From Deltaproteobacteria bacterium (GTDB taxonomy: Bacteria; Desulfobacterota; Desulfobacteria; Desulfobacterales; SURF-7), in assembly GCA_019307665.1 (NCBI GenBank), contig JAFDJC010000078.1:1-12163 (forward strand): a stretch of 12,163 nucleotides of DNA, in the 5' to 3' direction. The notes beneath the pieces were generated by a model that worked only from the letters and a program-made list of their open reading frames with translations, had not been told where the DNA came from and made no database searches. This document shows positions 1 through 7,469 of the stretch, piece after piece; within the stretch, counting starts at the first letter, position 1, and every line of letters starts with the position of its first letter. The position numbers were made by a program, and so were the translations under genes.

Positions 1-17
1 ACCGAGACATTCATTTT

Positions 18-135
<118 letters not shown>

Positions 136-143
136 ATCTTTAT

Positions 144-187
144 AAAAAGGCTCGGAATACCTGTAATGGATTCCGGGCCTTTTTTAT
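144..187 (+). terminator. Intrinsic terminator of the rRNA operon
   Basis: An 11-bp stem is formed by AGGCTCGGAAT (148-158) and ATTCCGGGCCT (170-180), with one G-U pair and an 11-nt loop. A run of six T follows (180-185), and A residues precede the stem. It lies about ten bases after the 5S gene and points the same way, so it should end rRNA transcription and insulate the downstream kinase gene. Confidence 0.9.
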
Positions 188-197
188 TCTGTAATAG

Positions 198-226
198 TTG
201 CCATAATACATAATTTCTGCTAACTT
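198..226 (+). promoter_or_regulatory. Weak sigma-70-like promoter candidate for the two-component operon
   Basis: Between the rRNA terminator and the histidine kinase start there are about 100 AT-rich bases that should hold the kinase promoter. The best match I see is TTGCCA (198-203), 17 bases, then TAACTT (221-226). The -35 is good (5 of 6) but the -10 is poor (3 of 6). No sigma-54 -24/-12 motif is evident here. This is a candidate only. Confidence 0.25.
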
Positions 227-286
227 GAAAAAGTATAAAGGCTTAATTTAAGCTCATTTTTCATTAACCTTCTTCTCAGGGCATAC

Positions 287-1831
287 GTGCACTTTTTCAA
301 TAGCCTGAAAACAAATATCGCGGCAAGTCTCGCGATTCTTCTTTTGATAGCCATGCTGTTTATTGATTTTATCATGGTTGTCACAGCACAGAAGAATTTT
401 ATTCAATCTGAGCTTACAAAAGGTCATTTATTTTCTTCCTTAGTGAATAAGTATATCGAAAATCGACCCGACACATCATCTGCCGTGTTACAAAGTGATT
501 TTAGGAAAAACATTGATGAATTTTTAAACGATTTTAAAATTTCCGGTGCGCTTGTCATAGATAAAAACGGCAATCAAATATATCAAACAGATTTTAATAA
601 CATAGAGTTAAAAAAACTTGAGCAGGTAATTTTTAATTCTTTACGGGAAGATAAGGAATCGGTTCATTTAACAGGAAGTACCTGGGGTGTTTTCTGGAGA
701 CAACGTCAGACGCTGTCCATGGCAATTCCATTGCATCTTGACGGAAGGATTGTTGCAGGAACAGGGATAGTCATCAATCTTGACAAGTTTTACAGTAATT
801 TGCGCGATTCACAGCAACTTGTCATGTTTTACATTATTATGAATACACTTATCCTGACATGTATTGGTTTTTACCGGATGCACAGACTATCGGTCAAACC
901 CATCCATCGCCTAGTCAAAAGGGCTTCAGAATACAGCGATAAAGAAAACTTTGTTTTTAAATATGAAAAGGAGAAAAATGAGTTTGGGCATTTGTCTCGG
1001 GCATTAAATAGTATGCTGGTGCGTATCGCAGATGATAGAGAAATGCTTCAGGCATCCCTTGAATCACTTGAAAAAACAAATTTCCAGTTGAAAAAGGCCA
1101 GGAATGAGATTATTGGAGCCGAAAAGCTTGCATCTGTAGGAAGATTATCAGCAGGAATTGCACATGAAATTGGAAACCCTATAGGTATTGTCCTGGGATA
1201 TCTTGAACTGTTAAAACAAAAAACAATATCTGCTGATGAAAAGAAAGATTTCATCAATCGTGCTGAAAATGAAATAGCAAGAATAAATGTTATCATAAGG
1301 CAACTACTCGACTTTTCAAGGCCTGCTGTTGAAAAGATTGAAAATATCTCCATTCATGAAATTATTAACGAAGTGATCAATATTTTACGTGTCCAGCCCT
1401 TAATGAGTAGTATAAAAGTTGATACTTTTTTTAATGCAGAAAATGACAGGATTCATGCAGACTCGAATAGATTGCACCAGGTTTTTCTGAACCTGATGAT
1501 AAATGCCTGTGATGCGATTTCATCAGGAGAAAACAAAGAAAATGGTAAGATTCTAATAAAGACCAAAGTTGTTGTAAACAATGGGCAGCCTGATATGATG
1601 AAAATCGAGTTTGTCGATAATGGCCCGGGTATTTTGCCTGACAATCTTGTTAATATATTCGATCCCTTTTATACCACGAAAGAGCCTGGAAAAGGGACTG
1701 GTCTGGGGTTGTCCGTCAGCTTTATGATTGTGGAACAGATCGGTGGAACAATAAAGGTTGGGGATGCCGGGAGTGCCGGCACTAGTATGACTGTATGCCT
1801 GCCATTTGGCAAAAAGTATCATGGGAAATAA
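287..1831 (+). CDS. Membrane sensor histidine kinase (NtrB/ZraS-like)
   Basis: This is a sensor kinase that should autophosphorylate and pass phosphate to the response regulator encoded next. The start is GTG with AGGG at 278-281 about five bases upstream. Membrane helix 1 spans about residues 10-32, followed by an extracytoplasmic sensing region (about 33-175) and membrane helix 2 (about 177-198). A HAMP-like linker (about 199-252) and a short coiled region come next. The dimerisation/phosphoacceptor helix has AGIAHEIGNP with His293. The ATPase domain has an N box (LNLMINACDA, about 401-410), a G1 box DNGPGI (444-449), an F box FDPFYTTKEPG and a G2 box GKGTGLGLS (468-476). All catalytic motifs are intact, and the length (514 aa) is normal. 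The sensed signal is unknown: the periplasmic region shows no motif I can name. The gene overlaps the regulator gene by about 11 bases, so the two are one transcription unit. Confidence 0.93.
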   Translation: MHFFNSLKTNIAASLAILLLIAMLFIDFIMVVTAQKNFIQSELTKGHLFSSLVNKYIENRPDTSSAVLQSDFRKNIDEFLNDFKISGALVIDKNGNQIYQTDFNNIELKKLEQVIFNSLREDKESVHLTGSTWGVFWRQRQTLSMAIPLHLDGRIVAGTGIVINLDKFYSNLRDSQQLVMFYIIMNTLILTCIGFYRMHRLSVKPIHRLVKRASEYSDKENFVFKYEKEKNEFGHLSRALNSMLVRIADDREMLQASLESLEKTNFQLKKARNEIIGAEKLASVGRLSAGIAHEIGNPIGIVLGYLELLKQKTISADEKKDFINRAENEIARINVIIRQLLDFSRPAVEKIENISIHEIINEVINILRVQPLMSSIKVDTFFNAENDRIHADSNRLHQVFLNLMINACDAISSGENKENGKILIKTKVVVNNGQPDMMKIEFVDNGPGILPDNLVNIFDPFYTTKEPGKGTGLGLSVSFMIVEQIGGTIKVGDAGSAGTSMTVCLPFGKKYHGK

Positions 1832-3227
1832 AAAGAAAAAACATATGGATAAGATCGGAAAATATATTCTTGTTATTGATGATGAAGAAAATATGCGGCA
1901 TATGCTCAAAACATTGCTTGAGAAATCCGGGTATATTGTAGAAACTGCGTCTGACGGGTCCGAGGCCCTCAAGATGGTGGACCAAACTTTATATGATTTT
2001 ATTCTTTGCGATCTCAAGATGCCGAATATAGATGGTATGGAATTTTTTGAATCTGCACGGGATAAACTCTGGGCAACCACTGTGATTATGATGTCCGCTT
2101 ACGGCACAATAGATACGGCCATTGAATCAATGAAACAGGGAGCATATGACTTTATTTCCAAACCCTTCAAGTCCGATGAAGTCCTCTTGACCCTTAAAAA
2201 GGCAGAAGAACGGGAAAGTTTAAAAAGAGAAAACAGGTGGCTTAAAGAACGTATTAAAAAAATACAAGAAAACTATAAATTCGGCAAGCTGGTTGCAAAG
2301 AGCAAAGCCATGCAGTCTGTCTTCAAACTGTCTGAAAAAGTAGCGCAATACAATACAACGGTTTTGATTCTCGGTGAAAGCGGAACCGGAAAAGAACTGA
2401 TTGCAAGGGGTATCCATAGCAGGTCAGAGCGGTCCGGAATGCCTTTTGTGCCAGTTAACTGTGGGGGAATTCCTGACAGTTTACTTGAAAGCGAATTTTT
2501 TGGATATAAAAAAGGTGCCTTTACCGGTGCTGATACCAATAAGAAAGGGCTTTTTGAAGAGGCGGATGAAGGAACAATGTTTCTTGATGAAATTGGGGAG
2601 TTGCCCCAGCCTTTGCAGGTCAAATTATTGAGAGTATTGCAGGAAAGTGAAATAAGACCGGTTGGTGAGTCAAAAACAAAAAAAATAGATGTACGCGTCA
2701 TTGCGGCCACAGCTAAAAACCTGGAGGATGAAGTTAGTCAGGGCAATTTTCGTGAAGATCTTTATTACAGGTTAAATGTACTAAAGATTGAACTGCCGCC
2801 TTTAAGAGAACGAACTGAGGATATCCCTTTGTTAAATCAATATTTCATTAACCTGTTTAATGAAAAATTTAACAAAGATATCAGGGAAATATCACCATCG
2901 GCTGTATCGCTTCTGTTGAACAGGCAATGGCCTGGTAATGTTAGAGAACTGGAAAATGCAATAGAGAGGGCAATTGTACTCGCAGAGGAACCTGTGCTTA
3001 TGCCTGAAAACTTCCTTCCTGAGATTGAAAAAAAAATGGGTAAAGAAGATTTGAATGATATTTTTGATGGCTATTCTCTTAAGATCGCAAAGGAAAAATT
3101 TGAAACAATGATGATTACAAAGGCGCTTGTAAAAACAGAAGGGAATCGATCCCAGGCATCAAGGCTCCTTGAAATAAGTCATCCTTCATTATTGAGCAAG
3201 ATTAAGGCCTATAGCATTAAAGCCTAG
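1821..3227 (+). CDS. NtrC-family sigma-54-dependent response regulator
   Basis: This is a cytoplasmic transcription activator for sigma-54 promoters. The receiver domain (about residues 15-125) has the acidic pair Asp20/Asp21, phosphoacceptor Asp64 in CDLKMP, and Lys104 in FISKPF. The central AAA+ domain has Walker A GESGTGKE (185-192), the sigma-54-contacting GAFTGA loop (232-237), Walker B MFLDEIGE (about 253-260) and an arginine-rich sensor region around FREDLYYRLNV. A Fis-type DNA-binding helix-turn-helix (about 441-465, EGNRSQASRLLEISHPSLLSKI) ends the protein. The frame stays open upstream to a TTG at 1806; I chose ATG 1821, and ATG 1845 (MDKIGKYIL) is also possible. None of the three has a strong ribosome binding site, which fits translational coupling to the kinase. 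No sigma-54 promoter was recognised in the window, so its targets are unknown. Confidence 0.93.
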   Translation: MGNKKKKHMDKIGKYILVIDDEENMRHMLKTLLEKSGYIVETASDGSEALKMVDQTLYDFILCDLKMPNIDGMEFFESARDKLWATTVIMMSAYGTIDTAIESMKQGAYDFISKPFKSDEVLLTLKKAEERESLKRENRWLKERIKKIQENYKFGKLVAKSKAMQSVFKLSEKVAQYNTTVLILGESGTGKELIARGIHSRSERSGMPFVPVNCGGIPDSLLESEFFGYKKGAFTGADTNKKGLFEEADEGTMFLDEIGELPQPLQVKLLRVLQESEIRPVGESKTKKIDVRVIAATAKNLEDEVSQGNFREDLYYRLNVLKIELPPLRERTEDIPLLNQYFINLFNEKFNKDIREISPSAVSLLLNRQWPGNVRELENAIERAIVLAEEPVLMPENFLPEIEKKMGKEDLNDIFDGYSLKIAKEKFETMMITKALVKTEGNRSQASRLLEISHPSLLSKIKAYSIKA

Positions 3228-3311
3228 TGTGAACATTTCAAAAGTACCTGCCCAAGAGACTGTCCTAATATAGGATTAATGAAATCAATACCGATTTCTT
3301 GCATTTAATGG

Positions 3312-5102
3312 ATGTATGATTATATTTTACTGACTATGAAAGAAAATAATGAAAAAATACCAAACCCAAAAGAGCTTGAAAAGGAAATCGGCGAGTTCCT
3401 GAGTAGAAAGTTCGGTGACAGTGTAAAACTTGTATCACCGGTTGCTTTATCCCAGGTTGAAACATCTGACAAAATAGGGGAAGGGGTAAAGCTTGAGAAG
3501 CCCATCGATTTTGACCTGATCCCTGAGGAACTTGTGGATTATCTGGATCAGTATATTGTCAAACAGGATGCTGCTAAATCTGTTCTGGCCACAAAGATAT
3601 GCACTCATTTTAACCGGGTAAGGCGATATCAGACCTCGCTTGACAGCTTTGACGAAAAGATGATCGGTAATATCAAAAACAATGTGTTGATGGTCGGACC
3701 TACCGGTGTCGGTAAGACCTACATGATCAAACTGATCGCTGATAAGATCGGAGTGCCTTTTGTAAAAGGAGATGCAACTAAATTCAGCGAAACCGGGTAT
3801 GTGGGCGGAGATGTTGAAGATCTGGTCAGGGATCTTGTTAGAGAGGCAGATAATGATTTGAATCTTGCACAATTTGGAATCATTTATATTGATGAAATAG
3901 ACAAAATTGCTTCCACACCGAATATGCTGGGTGCGGATGTTTCAAGAACAGGTGTTCAGCGAGCCCTGCTTAAACCTATGGAAGAAACAGATGTTGAGTT
4001 GAAGGTCCCTCATGATCCGGTTTCCATGATGCAGGAAATCGAGCGCTACAGAAGATCCGGCAAAAGAGAACAGAGTTCTGTGAATACAAGGAATATATTG
4101 TTTATCATGAGCGGCGCTTTTTCCGGCCTGGAACAGATCATCAGAAAACGAATCACAGACCAGGTGATAGGATTTGGCGCAAAAATCAGAAAGCCGGACC
4201 AACAGTTTGAAATTCTAAAACATGTTAAGTCGGAGGACTTAATAAAATATGGTTTTGAATCTGAATTTGTAGGTCGCCTGCCTGTTAAGGCGGTTTTCGA
4301 GGTACTTTCAGAAGATGATTTGTTCAACATTCTAAAAAATCCCAACAATTCGATTATACTGGGAAAGAAGCTTGATTTTGCAGCATACGGTATTAATGCC
4401 AGGTTTGATCTTAATGCGTTGCAAAATCTTGCCAGGAGGGCCGCTGAAGAAAATACCGGTGCCAGGGGCCTTGTGAGTGCGGTTGAAGAAGCTTTGCTTG
4501 AATTTGAGAAAAAACTGCCGTCAACATTGATAAAGAAATTTGCTATATCGGGTCCTGTGGTGGAAAACCAGAAAAAAATGCTCCAGGAATTGATTGAATC
4601 ACATGAGACACAAAGCTATGATAATGAATTCCGGCGGATTGAAAATGAAGAAAAATTATTAACAAAGGAATACATCGGTAAAAACCGGAAGTACCTTGCC
4701 AAAAAAATTAACCTTCGGCTCACTGAAGCGAGGATTGACATTGCGGCCAGATTCTTTTGCCGAAATATAACGAATATTGAAACTGCTGTAAAAAAAATAA
4801 GAAAATACTATGATGAAGTTAAAAAAGTGGAACTCTATTTTTACAATAAACACAATATCAATGTTGTAATGGAAGATAATGCCATCGACTTCATTATAGA
4901 AGAATTTTTAAACCTTCCGGAAGATTTTGAGAAAGTTTACCAAAAAATAGTCTCTGATTTTGAATATGGCTTGAATCTGGTTCGTGAAAAGACAGGGAAG
5001 ACCCGGTTTTTTATTGCACGCAAAGATCTTGAAGAGCCGGACAAATATATTGGAGAGCTTTTAAGAGATAAATCTAATGTTCCGGAACCATCTGACGACT
5101 GA
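3312..5102 (+). CDS. ClpX-like AAA+ ATPase with atypical ends
   Basis: This is a Clp/HSP100 unfoldase-type ATPase. Walker A is GPTGVGKT (129-136), the ClpX pore-loop motif GYVG is at 162-165, Walker B is IIYIDEIDK (190-198), and the sensor-2 motif is TGARGL (about 382-387). The sequence VIGFGAK (285-291) sits where ClpX carries its ClpP-docking IGF loop, and YGFESEFVGRLPV (about 313-325) is a standard ClpX block. Three things are odd. There is no N-terminal four-cysteine zinc-binding domain. The RKH pore loop is replaced by a charged insert (about 225-257). About 175 residues follow the normal end (420-596), and the last 90 resemble a second, degenerate small AAA+ domain. ClpX is usually near 420 aa. 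The start may instead be ATG 3336 (MKENNEKIPN); neither start has a good ribosome binding site. ahbC follows within about ten bases. The family is clear, but the substrate is unknown. Confidence 0.88.
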   Translation: MYDYILLTMKENNEKIPNPKELEKEIGEFLSRKFGDSVKLVSPVALSQVETSDKIGEGVKLEKPIDFDLIPEELVDYLDQYIVKQDAAKSVLATKICTHFNRVRRYQTSLDSFDEKMIGNIKNNVLMVGPTGVGKTYMIKLIADKIGVPFVKGDATKFSETGYVGGDVEDLVRDLVREADNDLNLAQFGIIYIDEIDKIASTPNMLGADVSRTGVQRALLKPMEETDVELKVPHDPVSMMQEIERYRRSGKREQSSVNTRNILFIMSGAFSGLEQIIRKRITDQVIGFGAKIRKPDQQFEILKHVKSEDLIKYGFESEFVGRLPVKAVFEVLSEDDLFNILKNPNNSIILGKKLDFAAYGINARFDLNALQNLARRAAEENTGARGLVSAVEEALLEFEKKLPSTLIKKFAISGPVVENQKKMLQELIESHETQSYDNEFRRIENEEKLLTKEYIGKNRKYLAKKINLRLTEARIDIAARFFCRNITNIETAVKKIRKYYDEVKKVELYFYNKHNINVVMEDNAIDFIIEEFLNLPEDFEKVYQKIVSDFEYGLNLVREKTGKTRFFIARKDLEEPDKYIGELLRDKSNVPEPSDD

Positions 5103-5113
5103 TAGGGTAAATG

Positions 5114-6298
5114 ATGATAGGAATTTCAAAGCTTTACTGCGGTACTGTTGAACCGTCTGATGCACTTCGTTATGGACGCGACTCCGGGAAATTACCATCC
5201 CATCTTCTTCAGTTCTCAAGTGACAAACGGCCTGTTGTTGTCTGGAATATCACCAGGCGCTGCAATTTAAAATGTGTTCACTGTTATGCGAAGGCTGATG
5301 CAAATTCATCCGACAATGAACTTGACACCGAACAGGGTAAAGAGCTGATTGACGACCTCGCAGGGTTCGGAGTGCCGGTTATTCTGTTTTCAGGAGGAGA
5401 ACCTTTGGCGAGGAAGGATTTGCCTGAACTTGCCGCATATGCGGTGGAAAAGGGAATGCGGGCTGTTATTTCTACAAACGGCACACTGATATCAGAGAAA
5501 ATTGCCAGAACATTGAAAGAGATCGGCCTTTCATATGTGGGAATCAGCATAGATGGGACGGAAAAGATAAACGACCGTTTCCGGGGAGTCAGCGGTGCTT
5601 TCAAGTCAGCCATTGAAGGGATAAAAAATTGTCAAAGCGCCGGTATCAAAGTCGGACTCAGGTTTACGATTAACAAGTATAATGCAGATGAAATTCCTGC
5701 TATTTTTGACATCCTTGAAGATATGGACATTCCAAGAGTTTGTTTTTACCATCTTGTTTATGCCGGCAGAGGCTCAAAGATGATTGAAGAGGATCTCTCT
5801 TACGAAGAAAGCAGAAAGGCAGTCGACCTTATAATGGATAGAACAAGAAGTCTTCATGAAAACGGTAAGCCAAAAGAGGTTTTGACTGTAGACAACCATG
5901 CTGACGGCCCCTACCTTTATTTAAGGCTTCTTAAGGAAGATCCGGATCGTGCAGCAGAAGTTTTAAAGCTTCTTGAAATGAATGGGGGCAACAATTCAGG
6001 AAGAGGAATCGGATGTGTAAGCTGGGATGGAGAAGTATACGCCGATCAATTCTGGAGGCATCACAGCTTTGGAAATGTCAGGGAAAGGCCTTTTTCTAAA
6101 ATTTGGACCGATACTTCAGATCCGTTGATGAAAAAACTCAAAGAAAAGAAAAAGCATGTTAAAGGGAAATGTGCTTCCTGCAGATGGCTCGATATATGCG
6201 GCGGGAATTTCAGAGTCAGGGCCGAAGCCGCTACCGGTGATCTCTGGGCACCCGACCCGGCCTGTTACTTAACAGAAGAAGAAATAAGAAAAATTTGA
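5114..6298 (+). CDS. ahbC: AhbC-type radical SAM enzyme (12,18-didecarboxysiroheme deacetylase)
   Basis: In the siroheme-dependent heme pathway AhbC removes the two acetate side chains of 12,18-didecarboxysiroheme to give Fe-coproporphyrin III, using S-adenosylmethionine and a [4Fe-4S] cluster. The radical SAM motif is CNLKCVHC (Cys50, 54, 57), followed by GGEP (94-97). A C-terminal SPASM-like cysteine set (Cys301, 353, 356, 362, 384) should hold an auxiliary cluster. The N-terminus MIGISKLYCGT matches what I recall of AhbC. Two ATGs are adjacent (5111, 5114); I chose the second because GGG at 5105-5107 is then six bases away and the protein starts MIGISKL. The stop codon of the ClpX-like gene is about ten bases upstream. 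hemB and ahbD follow, as in known sulfate-reducer heme loci. The related NirJ of heme d1 synthesis is the main alternative; the flanking ahbD argues against it. Confidence 0.88.
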   Translation: MIGISKLYCGTVEPSDALRYGRDSGKLPSHLLQFSSDKRPVVVWNITRRCNLKCVHCYAKADANSSDNELDTEQGKELIDDLAGFGVPVILFSGGEPLARKDLPELAAYAVEKGMRAVISTNGTLISEKIARTLKEIGLSYVGISIDGTEKINDRFRGVSGAFKSAIEGIKNCQSAGIKVGLRFTINKYNADEIPAIFDILEDMDIPRVCFYHLVYAGRGSKMIEEDLSYEESRKAVDLIMDRTRSLHENGKPKEVLTVDNHADGPYLYLRLLKEDPDRAAEVLKLLEMNGGNNSGRGIGCVSWDGEVYADQFWRHHSFGNVRERPFSKIWTDTSDPLMKKLKEKKKHVKGKCASCRWLDICGGNFRVRAEAATGDLWAPDPACYLTEEEIRKI

Positions 6299-6420
6299 TG
6301 GCTTCGTAAAAAGTCCAATTCCTGTGTTGCGCTGCATCCTGAACTCATTCAACGTACTATAAGTACGCCTCATTCTTCAGGATTTGCGTGCCTTGGACTT
6401 AAACTTTTTTCTTTGCCATC
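6297..6420 (+). repeat. Long imperfect palindromic repeat element between ahbC and hemB
   Basis: The element begins GATGGC (6297-6302) and ends GCCATC (6415-6420). It folds on itself around ATA at 6359-6361, flanked by CGTACT (6353-6358) and AGTACG (6362-6367). Other matching blocks include AAAAAGT with its complement near the right end, GTCCAA (6313-6318) with TTGGAC (6393-6398), and ATCCTGAA (6337-6344) with TTCAGGAT. It has no room for a gene. From memory it resembles a palindromic repeat scattered through Desulfobacteraceae-like genomes; only one copy is visible here. The ahbC stop codon TGA shares its last two bases with the left end. In RNA it would form a large hairpin that could terminate, attenuate or protect the transcript between ahbC and hemB. 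Confidence 0.8.
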
Positions 6421-6424
6421 ACAA

Positions 6425-6440
6425 TTGTAACATGTTACAA
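6425..6440. promoter_or_regulatory. Perfect 16-bp palindrome upstream of hemB, candidate operator
   Basis: TTGTAACATGTTACAA is an exact inverted repeat 48 bases before the hemB start, just after the long palindromic element. Its symmetry, length and position fit a binding site for a dimeric regulator. It is not the usual FNR/HcpR (TTGAY-N4-RTCAA) or Rex (18-base TTGTGA-N6-TCACAA) pattern. A -10-like TATAAA lies at 6467-6472 but no convincing -35 was found, so whether it represses or activates cannot be said. Confidence 0.5.
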
Positions 6441-6488
6441 GACTGTCAAATTTAGTGTCCGTATTTTATAAAATGAAAAGGAGTCAAG

Positions 6489-7469
6489 ATGCTTTTCCCT
6501 GATTACAGACCCAGAAGGCTAAGGCAGAGTGAAGGTTTACGCCGACTTATACGAGAAACGGTGTTAACGATAGATGATTTGATATTGCCGCTTTTTGTTA
6601 TTGACGGCAAAGGAGTAAAAAATCCCATACCGTCGATGCCCGGCCATTTTCAGCTGTCTGTTGACAATTTGATTAAAACCGTAAAAACTGCTGCAAATGC
6701 TGGCATACCGGCTATAATGCTATTCGGAATACCGGACAAAAAAGACCCTCTTGCCACACGTGCATATGCAAAAGATGGAATCGTACAAAAAACAATTAAG
6801 TCATTGAAAAACAAAGTCCCTGAAATGGTGGTTATCACCGATGTATGCCTTTGCCAATATACTGACCACGGACATTGCGGCGTTGTTGACGGTAACGTTA
6901 TAGACAACGACGCAAGCCTGGATCTTCTGGCAAGAGTTGCCCTTTCACATGCAAAGGCTGGTGCCGATATGGTTGCGCCTTCTGACATGATGGACGGACG
7001 TGTTGCAGAAATTCGGCAAACACTGGATGAAAATGATTTAAGCCGGATTCCGATAATGTCTTATGCGGCAAAATATTGCTCCGCATACTACGGCCCTTTT
7101 CGCGAGGCTGCTCATTCAGCACCACAGTTTGGCGATAGACGGACCTATCAAATGGATCCGGCCAATGCTGTTGAGGCAATTCGGGAGGTTTCCATGGACG
7201 TGGAGGAAGGTGCTGATATTGTAATGGTTAAACCGGCCCTGCCGTACCTTGATATTATATATAGAATTCGTGAGGAGACCGACCTTCCGGTTGCAGCCTA
7301 CAATGTAAGCGGAGAATATTCCATGGTTAAGGCAGCTGAAAAAATGGGCTGGATAGATGGAAGCAAAGTAATGATTGAGACATTGACAGGCATAAAGCGC
7401 GCCGGAGCCGATATGATCATAACCTATTTTGCCTTGGAAGCAGCGGAACTGATTAACGGATCAAAATGA
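6489..7469 (+). CDS. hemB: Delta-aminolevulinic acid dehydratase (porphobilinogen synthase)
   Basis: HemB condenses two molecules of 5-aminolevulinate into porphobilinogen, the common building block for siroheme, heme and corrinoids. The catalytic Schiff-base lysine is Lys248 in IVMVKPALPYLD, and the second active-site lysine is Lys195 in MSYAAKYCSAYYGPF. The cysteine triad of the zinc-type active site is present as DVCLCQYTDHGHCG (Cys120, 122, 130). Further family blocks are APSDMMDGRV (about 163-172) and YNVSGEYSM (271-279). The length of 326 aa is typical. AAGGAG at 6478-6483, five bases before the ATG, is a strong ribosome binding site. ahbD overlaps its stop codon by four bases, so the two are translated together. 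The palindromes upstream suggest that it has its own regulated promoter or at least a segment boundary. Confidence 0.97.
   Translation: MLFPDYRPRRLRQSEGLRRLIRETVLTIDDLILPLFVIDGKGVKNPIPSMPGHFQLSVDNLIKTVKTAANAGIPAIMLFGIPDKKDPLATRAYAKDGIVQKTIKSLKNKVPEMVVITDVCLCQYTDHGHCGVVDGNVIDNDASLDLLARVALSHAKAGADMVAPSDMMDGRVAEIRQTLDENDLSRIPIMSYAAKYCSAYYGPFREAAHSAPQFGDRRTYQMDPANAVEAIREVSMDVEEGADIVMVKPALPYLDIIYRIREETDLPVAAYNVSGEYSMVKAAEKMGWIDGSKVMIETLTGIKRAGADMIITYFALEAAELINGSK

Noticed and set aside
1553..2080. Open frame of 175 codons on the - strand across the kinase/regulator junction
   Set aside because: It lies entirely opposite two well-supported genes, has no recognisable motif, and its composition is that of a frame shadow. 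The same applies to the other antisense frames at 2273-2710, 3447-3872 and 10770-11225.
3263..3275. Small hairpin TCCTA-ATA-TAGGA between the response regulator and the ClpX-like gene
   Set aside because: It has only five AT-rich base pairs with no T run after it, too weak to call a terminator.
6441..6488. Sigma-70 promoter for hemB with -10 TATAAA at 6467-6472
   Set aside because: The -10 is acceptable, but the only hexamer at correct spacing (TGTCAA, 6444-6449) is a poor -35, so I did not call it as a feature.
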